DNA from: an uncultured Pelagibacteraceae bacterium
GTDB lineage: Bacteria > Pseudomonadota > Alphaproteobacteria > Pelagibacterales > Pelagibacteraceae
DNA length: 31,613 nucleotides
Reading direction: 5' to 3'
Assembly (NCBI GenBank): GCA_902572155.1
Contig: CACGET010000004.1
Location: 1-31,613, forward strand
The translations under genes were made by a program, and so were the position numbers. Under the pieces are notes generated by a model. The model was not told where the DNA came from. It worked only from the letters and a program-made list of their open reading frames with translations, and made no database searches. Below, piece after piece: positions 23,055 through 30,441 of the stretch; position 1 is the stretch's first letter, and each line of letters begins with the position of its first letter.

Positions 23055-24302
23055 ATGAGCAAAGAACAAATTTTATCATCAGATGGTATACCCTTAGAGC
23101 AAAGCCTCAAAAAGGCTGAAAGAAAAAATAAATTAAAAGCAGTATTATTAGTTGCTCCTTTATTCTTATTTATTCTTATCATTTATGTATTTCCAATTGG
23201 TGACATGTTATTTAGAAGTGTTGACGATAGAATGATTACAAAAATGTTGCCAAAAACATTTATAGCAATAGAAAATTGGGACGGACAAGATTTACCAGAC
23301 GAACCGGTTTACAAAGGTTTGTATGAAGATTTAAAATTTTTAAAGGAAAATAAAACTTATGGAAAAATCATAGCAAGATTAAATTATGAAAAATCAGGAT
23401 TTAGTAGTTTGATTAAAAAAACAGTTAGAAAAATAAGTAAATTTGATGAGGGAAATTATAAAGAACAGTTCATTGAAGTTCACAAAAGATGGGGTCAATC
23501 CGAATACTTGATAGCACTAAAAAATGCAGCACCAAATTGGTCTTACGCAAAATATCTGAAAGGTGTGGATATGAAATTTGATCAAGATAGAAACATAGTG
23601 TTGGTAGAAGAAGACAGAAGAATTTATAAAATTTTATGGATGAGAACATTAAATGTGGCTTTTTGGGTTACAATTTTTTGCTTTATTCTTGCTTATCCGA
23701 TTTCACATTTATTGGCTACTTTACCAATGAAATATAGTAATTTATTGATGATTTGTGTTTTACTTCCTTTTTGGACATCATTATTAGTGAGAACTTCGAG
23801 CTGGATGGTTTTGCTTCAACAACAAGGCCCAATTAATGATTTGATTGTTTGGCTTGGATTAGCAGCTGACGATAGTAGACCAGAATTGATGTATAATGTT
23901 ATTGGTACGTTTGTTGCCATGACACAAATATTATTACCTTTTATGGTTTTGCCTCTTTATAGTGTTATGAAAACTATATCACCAAGTTTGATGAGAGCAG
24001 GCAAATCATTAGGAGGAACTCCATTAGTATCATTTTTAAAAATTTATTTTCCTTTAACAATTCCAGGTATTGGAGCGGGATGTTTATTAGTATTCATCTT
24101 AGCAATAGGTTACTACATTACTCCAGCACTAGTTGGTGGAGCTAGCGGATCTCTAATTAGTAATACAATTGCTTATCATATGAAAAGTTCGTTGGATTGG
24201 GCATTTGCATCAGCACTTGGAACAATGTTGTTGGTAGGAGTTTTAGCAATTTATTGGGTTTACAACAAACTGGTTGGAATAGATAATATTAAACTAGGAT
24301 AG
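23055..24302 (+). CDS. ABC importer permease (PotB-like) with large periplasmic insertion
   Basis: This 415-residue inner-membrane protein starts with a cytoplasmic segment, then TM1 at about 27-49. A hydrophilic stretch of about 145 residues (52-195) follows before TM2 at about 197-220. The remaining helices match PotB. The EAA loop that contacts the ATPase is about 315-339 (RAGKSLGGTPLVSFLKIYFP). Ordinary PotB proteins are about 285-300 residues, so the insertion explains the extra length; similar long versions exist in this family but their function is unclear to me. The ATG follows directly after the T-run of a terminator, with no Shine-Dalgarno, implying weak or unusual initiation. No later Met would keep TM1 intact. 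Confidence 0.87.
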   Translation: MSKEQILSSDGIPLEQSLKKAERKNKLKAVLLVAPLFLFILIIYVFPIGDMLFRSVDDRMITKMLPKTFIAIENWDGQDLPDEPVYKGLYEDLKFLKENKTYGKIIARLNYEKSGFSSLIKKTVRKISKFDEGNYKEQFIEVHKRWGQSEYLIALKNAAPNWSYAKYLKGVDMKFDQDRNIVLVEEDRRIYKILWMRTLNVAFWVTIFCFILAYPISHLLATLPMKYSNLLMICVLLPFWTSLLVRTSSWMVLLQQQGPINDLIVWLGLAADDSRPELMYNVIGTFVAMTQILLPFMVLPLYSVMKTISPSLMRAGKSLGGTPLVSFLKIYFPLTIPGIGAGCLLVFILAIGYYITPALVGGASGSLISNTIAYHMKSSLDWAFASALGTMLLVGVLAIYWVYNKLVGIDNIKLG

Positions 24303-24308
24303 ATAACT

Positions 24309-25163
24309 ATGGCATTACCAAATCACACACCTTTAAATTATAGAATATGGCATTATATGTATTTAACTTTTTGTGGATTAGTATTCTTTTTTTTAATTGC
24401 GCCGTTATTTGTTATTTTACCGCTATCATTTAATGCAGAACAATACATTCACTTTTCTGCAAAGATGTTAGCACTTGATCCTGAGGGATTTTCTTTGAGA
24501 TGGTATGAAGATATGATTTATGGGACTAAAAACCCCTGGGGATTAGCTACTAAAAATAGTTTAATTATCGCTTTTTTTGCAACAATTGGATCTACAATTC
24601 TTGGAACAGTGGCTGCACTAGGTTTGAGTAGCAGACATATGCCTTATAAGGCAGCGTTTATGGCTTTATTAATTTCACCTATGATTGTTCCATTGATTAT
24701 CTCGGGTACAGCAATATTTTTTTTCATGGCAAAAGTTGGTTTGGCAGCAACACATACTGGAATAGTGTTATCACATATAATTTTAGGTACTCCATTTGTA
24801 GTAATCACAGTTACAGCAACTTTATCTGGATTTGATCATAGCGTTACTAGAGCAGCTGCAAGTCTTGGAAGTAATCCAGTAAATACATTTATGAAAATTA
24901 CTTTACCTTTAATCATGCCTGGTGTGATTTCGGGTGCATTATTTGCATTTGTAACTTCATTTGATGAGGTTGTGGTGGTTTTATTTTTAGCTGGATTAGA
25001 AAATACAACAATACCAATTCAAATGTGGGTTGGTTTAAGAGAACAACTAAGCCCAACGATTATGGCTGTTGCTACATGTTTAATTGTAATGTCAACTTTA
25101 ATATTAGTTAGTGCTGAGTTGTTGAGAAGAAGATCTGAAAGATTAAGAGGAATAAATAGGTAA
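24309..25163 (+). CDS. ABC importer permease (PotC-like)
   Basis: This 284-residue membrane protein has six predicted helices and the EAA loop TRAAASLGSNPVNTFMKITL (about 181-200) typical of PotC-type permeases. It pairs with the preceding long permease, 6 bases upstream, to form the translocation channel, and ends in an arginine-rich tail (RRRSERLRGINR). It is the last gene of the plus-strand transporter operon. Its stop is 4 bases from the stop of the convergent aminotransferase gene, with no terminator hairpin visible between. Family and role in import are clear; cargo is set by the binding protein and remains unknown. Confidence 0.9.
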   Translation: MALPNHTPLNYRIWHYMYLTFCGLVFFFLIAPLFVILPLSFNAEQYIHFSAKMLALDPEGFSLRWYEDMIYGTKNPWGLATKNSLIIAFFATIGSTILGTVAALGLSSRHMPYKAAFMALLISPMIVPLIISGTAIFFFMAKVGLAATHTGIVLSHIILGTPFVVITVTATLSGFDHSVTRAAASLGSNPVNTFMKITLPLIMPGVISGALFAFVTSFDEVVVVLFLAGLENTTIPIQMWVGLREQLSPTIMAVATCLIVMSTLILVSAELLRRRSERLRGINR

Positions 25164-25167
25164 TAAT

Positions 25168-26046
25168 TTAATTTTTTCCTACCAAGTTTTCATAACTTTC
25201 AGAAAGATCTAAAATTAATTTACAAACTTTATATTTGTTATCTTTAATACATGAAACAGGTGTAATTTCTGCTGCTGTACCCGTGATAAAGCAACCTTCA
25301 AAATTTGAAAGTTCATCAGGTGATATTTTTCTCTCATTTACTTTTATATTTTTCGATTTTGCTAAATCAATTACAGTTTTTCTTGTTATTCCATCTAAAA
25401 ATGAGTCTGGTATTGGCGTATGTAATTGATCATTTTTATCTTTAAAAAAGATATTTGCACTCGTTGCTTCAGCAACATTTCCTTCATGATCTAACATCAA
25501 TGAGTCTGTAAAACCTTCTTTTTCGGCCTGGTGTTTTGACAGAGTACAAATCATATAAAGACCAGCTGCCTTACTATCCCATGGAGACGAATTTTGTGGA
25601 GGTCTTTGCCATTTTGAAATATTTAATTTAATACCATTTAATTTTAATTTTGGATCAAAATATGCTGGCCAGTCCCATATAGCGATAGCAACATTTATTT
25701 TGGTATTTTGAGCAGAAACACCCATCATTTCGCTTCCTCTCCAAACAAATGGTCTTATATAACCATTTTTAATATTTTGATCTTTAACAAGTTTAACTGT
25801 AGCAGAATTAATTTCTTCTAGGGTATAAGGAATATTCATATCCATGATTTTAGCTGAATGAAATAATCTTTGAGTGTGTTCTTCTAATTTAAAAATATTA
25901 GCATTGTAAACTCTTAATCCTTCAAATACTAAACTTGCATAATGCATACCATGACTAATTACATGAACTTTTGTATCTTGCCACTCAACCAGCTGGTTGT
26001 TAAACCAAATTTTTCCTGATCTTTTATCAAATGGGATTTGTTGCAT
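25168..26046 (-). CDS. branched-chain amino acid aminotransferase-like (class IV PLP aminotransferase)
   Basis: This 292-residue fold-type IV aminotransferase has the PLP lysine at K159 (WDSKAAGLYM) and the cofactor-contacting E193 in VAEATSANIFF. The loop GTAAEITPV and an early VFEGLRVY (40-47) are typical of IlvE. Family members transfer the amino group between glutamate and branched-chain 2-oxo acids, though relatives include D-amino acid and 4-amino-4-deoxychorismate enzymes. It is the last gene of the six-gene minus-strand operon, 4 bases after the thiolase stop. In that catabolic setting it may act on an unusual amino or oxo acid rather than serve housekeeping biosynthesis, so I give no gene symbol. 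The fold and reaction type are sure. Confidence 0.85.
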   Translation of the reverse strand: MQQIPFDKRSGKIWFNNQLVEWQDTKVHVISHGMHYASLVFEGLRVYNANIFKLEEHTQRLFHSAKIMDMNIPYTLEEINSATVKLVKDQNIKNGYIRPFVWRGSEMMGVSAQNTKINVAIAIWDWPAYFDPKLKLNGIKLNISKWQRPPQNSSPWDSKAAGLYMICTLSKHQAEKEGFTDSLMLDHEGNVAEATSANIFFKDKNDQLHTPIPDSFLDGITRKTVIDLAKSKNIKVNERKISPDELSNFEGCFITGTAAEITPVSCIKDNKYKVCKLILDLSESYENLVGKN

Positions 26047-26050
26047 CTAC

Positions 26051-27175
26051 TTATCGAATATTTTCTACAACTGTCGCTATACCCATGCCTAAACCTATGC
26101 ATTGAGTAGATAAAGCAAATCTCTTATTTTCTCTAACAAGTAATTCTGAAGCTTTACCAGTAATTCTTGATCCAGTTGCTCCAAGGGGGTGACCAAGAGC
26201 TAATGCTCCACCATCTAAGTTAACTTTATTAATATCGATTTCTAATTCTTTTATACAAGCTATAGACTGAGATGCAAAAGCCTCATTTATTTCAACTATA
26301 TCAATTTCATTAATTGATAAGTTTGCTCTTTTTAAAGCTTTCTTTGATGCACCGATTGGACCAAGGCCCATAAAATCAGGCTTACAACCTTCTACTGCCG
26401 TAGACAATATTCTACCAAAGATTTCTAAATTATTTTCTTTTGCATAATTTTCTTCGCAAATTAATACTGCAGATGCACCATCAGTTAGAGGCGATGAAGT
26501 AGCGGCAGTAACAGTCCCATTCTGATCAAATGCAAGTTTTAATGCATCTAATTTTTCTTGGCTACTATTTGGTCTGATATTTCCATCTGTGTTACAATCT
26601 CCTATCGGTACAATTTCATTTTTAAATTTTCCATTCACCTGTGCTTCATATGCTTTTTGATGGCTGTTAATTGCAAACTCTTGCTGTTCTTTTCTAGATA
26701 TATTAAATTTCTTAGCAACATTTTCTGCTGTAATCCCCATTGTAAAATAAACATTAGGGTTTTCTTTTTCAGTGTATGGATATGGCAGAGGATCAAAACC
26801 AGTATTTACTCTAGTCATACTTTCAACTCCACCACAGATGAAAACTTTTCCAGAGCCCATTGCAATTTTTCCAGCAGCACTATGAATCGCCTCCATAGAG
26901 GACCCACACCAACGATCTACTGTCATGCCTGAGGTTTTTATTTCCATATCAGTTAGAAAAGTAACCAACTTTCCAATATTGAAACACTGTTCTCCCACTT
27001 GAAAAGCACATCCAACAACTATGTCTTCAATATCTTGCTTGTTAACATTTGTTTTTTTTACCAAATTTTTGATTACTTCAGCCAACATATTTACTGGCTT
27101 AATGTCAATTAAAGCTCCCTTTCTTGCCATGGTAAAAGGCGATCTTGAATAACCTGCTATAACTGATTTAAACAT
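26051..27175 (-). CDS. thiolase family acyl-CoA acyltransferase
   Basis: This 374-residue thiolase has the acyl-accepting cysteine C90 in VDRWCGSSMEAIHSA, the NEAF motif (EINEAFASQ), H329 in GGALALGHPLGATGSR and the second catalytic cysteine C359 in CIGLGMGIA. All active-site residues are present. Such enzymes split 3-ketoacyl-CoA to acetyl-CoA and a shorter acyl-CoA, or condense two acetyl-CoA. The protein is slightly shorter than the usual 390-400 residues. It lies 19 bases after the DmdA-like gene and 4 bases before the aminotransferase gene in the minus-strand operon. A thiolytic end-step in this operon's pathway is likely. It could also process acetoacetyl-CoA derived from the carnitine block, but that is only an inference. 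Confidence 0.87.
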   Translation of the reverse strand: MFKSVIAGYSRSPFTMARKGALIDIKPVNMLAEVIKNLVKKTNVNKQDIEDIVVGCAFQVGEQCFNIGKLVTFLTDMEIKTSGMTVDRWCGSSMEAIHSAAGKIAMGSGKVFICGGVESMTRVNTGFDPLPYPYTEKENPNVYFTMGITAENVAKKFNISRKEQQEFAINSHQKAYEAQVNGKFKNEIVPIGDCNTDGNIRPNSSQEKLDALKLAFDQNGTVTAATSSPLTDGASAVLICEENYAKENNLEIFGRILSTAVEGCKPDFMGLGPIGASKKALKRANLSINEIDIVEINEAFASQSIACIKELEIDINKVNLDGGALALGHPLGATGSRITGKASELLVRENKRFALSTQCIGLGMGIATVVENIR

Positions 27176-27194
27176 AAAGCGTATATATAACTAT

Positions 27195-28340
27195 TTAATC
27201 TGGAAATGGCAAAGAAGTTATAGTCCCATTTCTTTTTTCACCGTTTAACATTTGAACTATTACACTTTGTCCTATTTTACAGTAATCTTTTAAAATCATA
27301 GATAGGCCAATATTCTTTTCTATTCTTGGAGAATATATTCCAGATGTAATCTGCCCTATCTTTAATCCATCTTCAGACATTACCTTCAATGGTTGACTAG
27401 TAGCTTTAGTAGGACTACCGTTGAATATTATTCCTCTCATTTTTTGTTTTATCCCATCATTTTGAATTTTAGACAGAGCTGATTTTCCAATAAAGTCGTG
27501 AGTACTGTCAGATTTACAATATTTATCTAAATTACATTCTAAAGGATTATTATTTCTTGTGAAATCATTACCGTAAGACATTAATCCACCTTCTATTCTA
27601 TCAATTAAATTTGGACATCCTGGTGAAATATTAAGATTTTTTCCGGCCTCCCAAAGTGTATCCCAAAGTTTTTCTCCCATTTCTATTTTATTAAAATGTT
27701 CTTCATGAACTTTAAAATAAATTTCAAAACCATCTTGTTTGCTATAACCAGATCTTGCAACAACTTGTTTAGTTCCTAAAAAATCTACCACTCTAAAATT
27801 AAAAAACTTAATTTTTTTAATTTCTTCACCAAAAACTGATACCATTAGTTGTTCAGCCTTTGGTCCTTGAATTGCTAATGGGTATACATCTGGTTCAACT
27901 ATATTTACATTGAGATTTAATCCCAACGCATATCCCTTTGCCCATAACAAAATATCAGAATCAGCAATCGAGATCCAAAACATATCATCATCTAATTTTA
28001 GTAAAACAGGATCATTTATCATGCCTGCATTTTCGTTAAGCATTGGAATATAAAAACATTTTCCAGTTTCCATATTCTTAAGTGATCGTGGTGTTAATTT
28101 TTGAACAAGTTTAAATGCATCAGGCCCACTTATCTGCACCTGTCTTTGACAAGATACATCCCACATTTGAACATTTTTACTAAGATGCCAGTAATCTTCT
28201 TCAACTGAGTTTTTAAACCCTTTTGGTAAAAGCATATGATTCACAACAGTAAAATCTGATACACCATGTTCTTCTACTCTGTTAGTATATGGGGTTCTTC
28301 TTATCCTTCGAGACATATTTAATTTGATATTTTTAGACAT
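27195..28340 (-). CDS. GcvT-family protein resembling DMSP demethylase (DmdA)
   Basis: This 381-residue folate-dependent methyltransferase-fold protein has MSRRIRRTPYTNRVEE, NHMLLPKGF, VQMWDVSCQRQVQISG, YPLAIQGPKAEQ, ARSGYSKQDGFEIYFK and GCPNLIDRIEGGLMSYGND. These segments match my recollection of SAR11 DmdA much better than glycine-cleavage GcvT. DmdA moves a methyl group from dimethylsulfoniopropionate to tetrahydrofolate. DmdB, DmdC and DmdD genes are not adjacent, so this may be a paralogue acting on another methylated osmolyte. The frame is open to a TTG at 28373 that overlaps the upstream gene. ATG 28340 is preferred, and ATG 28319 just before SRRIRR is also possible. It sits in the operon between the HIUase-like gene and the thiolase. 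Confidence 0.75.
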   Translation of the reverse strand: MSKNIKLNMSRRIRRTPYTNRVEEHGVSDFTVVNHMLLPKGFKNSVEEDYWHLSKNVQMWDVSCQRQVQISGPDAFKLVQKLTPRSLKNMETGKCFYIPMLNENAGMINDPVLLKLDDDMFWISIADSDILLWAKGYALGLNLNVNIVEPDVYPLAIQGPKAEQLMVSVFGEEIKKIKFFNFRVVDFLGTKQVVARSGYSKQDGFEIYFKVHEEHFNKIEMGEKLWDTLWEAGKNLNISPGCPNLIDRIEGGLMSYGNDFTRNNNPLECNLDKYCKSDSTHDFIGKSALSKIQNDGIKQKMRGIIFNGSPTKATSQPLKVMSEDGLKIGQITSGIYSPRIEKNIGLSMILKDYCKIGQSVIVQMLNGEKRNGTITSLPFPD

Positions 28341-28357
28341 AAATAAATTTAAATTTT

Positions 28358-28693
28358 TTATTCTGACCACCAAATAGAATATCCATTTGGTGATATTATG
28401 ATAGGTATATGATATTTTTTCTTTGGATTTTCCATTTTAAACTTAATTATAATTTCAGATATGATTTTTTTTTCTGAAAAATAATCTGCAGTCTTACAAA
28501 TCATTTCATAATCACATCCACAATCATCATTTGAAAGTTCAAAATCTTTTAAAATTCTTCCCTCTTTATCTGTTTCTGTTTCAAAAAAAGTATTTTTTTC
28601 ACCAGATTTTTTTATTTGATGAATTATGACTTTTACACCACTTGCATGAGTGCCATTAACTGAATTAAGTAAATGAGATGAAAAAATAGCCAT
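28358..28693 (-). CDS. transthyretin/5-hydroxyisourate hydrolase-like protein with altered C-terminus
   Basis: This 111-residue protein has the transthyretin-related fold signature: SSHLLNSVNGTHASGVKV at 5-22 with H7, R46 in DKEGRILKDF, and H95 in YHIPIIISPNGYS. H7, R46 and H95 correspond to the catalytic His, Arg and His of 5-hydroxyisourate hydrolase. The invariant C-terminal YRGS of that enzyme is replaced: after GYS the protein ends IWWSE. YRGS forms part of the active site, so the substrate is likely different. No urate oxidase, OHCU decarboxylase or allantoin genes are in the window. It lies 2 bases after the TPP enzyme and 17 before the DmdA-like gene, so it belongs to the same operon. 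It has no signal peptide. Confidence 0.8.
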   Translation of the reverse strand: MAIFSSHLLNSVNGTHASGVKVIIHQIKKSGEKNTFFETETDKEGRILKDFELSNDDCGCDYEMICKTADYFSEKKIISEIIIKFKMENPKKKYHIPIIISPNGYSIWWSE

Positions 28694-28695
28694 AA

Positions 28696-30438
28696 TTATT
28701 CTATTGAAGCCTTATCTCTTTTATCGCTAACAGCGGCAACTATTGGACTAATTACTCCTTTAGCTTTTACATTTACACATGCAGTTTTCCCACTTTCAAG
28801 CGCCCTTTTTAGTGCCGGGGCTAATTGTTCTCTTTTAGTTACTAGTTCTCCGTGACCACCAAATCCCTCAAAAATTTTATGAAATGGAATGTCTCTAAAG
28901 TCTGTTGCGAAATGTTTACCACTTTCAAATAAACGTTCTTGTTGTTGAGATATACAATCTAAACCACCGTTATTGTCAATTACAACTACAATTGGTTTTT
29001 TTTCTTGGAAAGCAGCCTCTATAGAAAGTCCTCCAGAAAGAAAAGCCCCATCTCCACTTATAAGAATTACATTAGAGTTAGGATGAGTATTTTTTGCTGA
29101 GAGTGCAAAAGGCACTCCAACACCTAACATACTAAAAGTACCTGGATGTAAAATACCTCCAATTTTTTTTCCTTTTGAACCTGCAATATTAATTGCAATT
29201 TCAGACCAAAAATGTGTATTTCCACCATCAATAACAAGCCAATCTTTTTCTCCAATTACCTCTTGAACGTCCAATGCTAACTGGAGAGGGTGTATTTTCC
29301 CCCCTTTAGTTTCAGCATCTTTTGTCTCTTTATTCAAATCCGTTAAAGTTTCGTTTACCCATTCTTTTTTTTTGGTTCTATTTAATTCAAACCACTCATT
29401 ACCTAAAGTCCATTTATTATTTTCTTTTAGTTTATTTAAAGTGTCAAAAAAAACACCAGGATCACAAAGTAAATTCATATCTGCCGCTCTATTTAGCTCT
29501 ATTTCTTCATGAGAACCATTGATACAAATAAGTTTAGTTGTTTTAGGAAAAAGTGGAGGATTACCAAAATTCATTTGATTATCCAATCTTGCTCCAACCA
29601 TAAGAACTAAATCAGACTCATGTAATGCAAATTTTGATGGTGGATATTGATGAATGTCTGCTAGACCCATGTAGGCTTTTGCTTCTTCGCCTAATAATTT
29701 TTGATGATAAGGAATGTTAAATATTGGAATATGTAAATTATTACCAACTTTTTCTAATTGTTTCTCTGAACTAGACCACCAAACACCATGCCCACCTATT
29801 AAAACTGGTTTTTTTGAATTAGACGCAATTTCAAGTACTTCTGATAAATGAATAGGATCAGGCCATGCCTTTGAAATAACTTTATTAGTATGTGAAAAAG
29901 GTCTTTCCTCAAGTCCTGCATCCTCTAAATATGATGAAAACATAATATCAACAGGTACACTAAGATGTACTGCACCTGGATAACCATTAGTTGCAATTTT
30001 ATATGCCTTATCTACAAACTCTCGAATTCTCTCCCCGTCTGTTATACTAGCGCTATATTTTGTTAATGGTGCAGCAATTGCAACATCATCAATTTCTTTG
30101 AAACCACCTGAACCTTGTCTTTTTAAACTACTAGATCCAGTTATGAATATGACAGGTGATCTTTCTCCCCAAGCCTCCATCATTGAAGGCACAGCATTTG
30201 CAAATCCCTCAGGACCAACAAGACACACTGTTGGTTTACGAGTAATTCTTGTATGACCATCTGCTATATGGCCAGCAATTTGTTCATGAGGGCAGTTTAT
30301 TACTTCCATCTGACATTCCATAAAACCCTCTAATGCTGGATTACAAAAACCCCCAGACAAAGTAAAAACGTGCTTAATTCCCTTATCTTTTAAAGCTCTT
30401 GCAATTAGTGATCCACCTCTAATTTTTTTATCTGACAT
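28696..30438 (-). CDS. TPP-dependent acetolactate synthase/2-hydroxyacyl-CoA lyase-like enzyme
   Basis: This 580-residue enzyme has three domains. The N-terminal one carries the catalytic glutamate E52 in CPHEQIAGHIADGH; a central domain spans about 195-335; the TPP-binding domain has GDG at 462-464 and NN at 489-490. The superfamily includes acetolactate synthase, oxalyl-CoA decarboxylase and 2-hydroxyacyl-CoA lyase. The stretch GSSSLKRQGSGGFKEIDDVA resembles the CoA-acting members' early region, but I cannot fix the reaction. It is distinct from the Xsc-like enzyme at the left end of the window (different motifs around E52 and NN). It starts 3 bases after the stop of an FMN alpha-hydroxyacid oxidase gene, which could feed it a 2-oxo acid. 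The family is sure, the substrate open. Confidence 0.82.
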   Translation of the reverse strand: MSDKKIRGGSLIARALKDKGIKHVFTLSGGFCNPALEGFMECQMEVINCPHEQIAGHIADGHTRITRKPTVCLVGPEGFANAVPSMMEAWGERSPVIFITGSSSLKRQGSGGFKEIDDVAIAAPLTKYSASITDGERIREFVDKAYKIATNGYPGAVHLSVPVDIMFSSYLEDAGLEERPFSHTNKVISKAWPDPIHLSEVLEIASNSKKPVLIGGHGVWWSSSEKQLEKVGNNLHIPIFNIPYHQKLLGEEAKAYMGLADIHQYPPSKFALHESDLVLMVGARLDNQMNFGNPPLFPKTTKLICINGSHEEIELNRAADMNLLCDPGVFFDTLNKLKENNKWTLGNEWFELNRTKKKEWVNETLTDLNKETKDAETKGGKIHPLQLALDVQEVIGEKDWLVIDGGNTHFWSEIAINIAGSKGKKIGGILHPGTFSMLGVGVPFALSAKNTHPNSNVILISGDGAFLSGGLSIEAAFQEKKPIVVVIDNNGGLDCISQQQERLFESGKHFATDFRDIPFHKIFEGFGGHGELVTKREQLAPALKRALESGKTACVNVKAKGVISPIVAAVSDKRDKASIE

Positions 30439-30441
30439 AAT

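Noticed and set aside
26558..26932. 124-codon open frame on the plus strand opposite the thiolase gene
   Set aside because: It is antisense to an intact thiolase; the product is rich in Phe, Ile and Cys with no domain. No independent support.
28341..28357. Glycine riboswitch expected before a GcvT-type gene
   Set aside because: Only 17 bases separate the HIUase-like stop from the DmdA-like start, too few for any riboswitch; no glycine-aptamer motifs seen upstream.
28341..28373. TTG-initiated extension of the DmdA-like gene
   Set aside because: It would overlap the preceding stop by 16 bases and adds residues not seen in the family. ATG 28340 or 28319 is more likely.
692..30438. The two TPP enzymes, and the two DMT transporters, as a segmental duplication
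   Set aside because: Motifs around the catalytic Glu and NN of the TPP enzymes differ clearly, the two DMT proteins are distantly related, and the flanking genes do not match.
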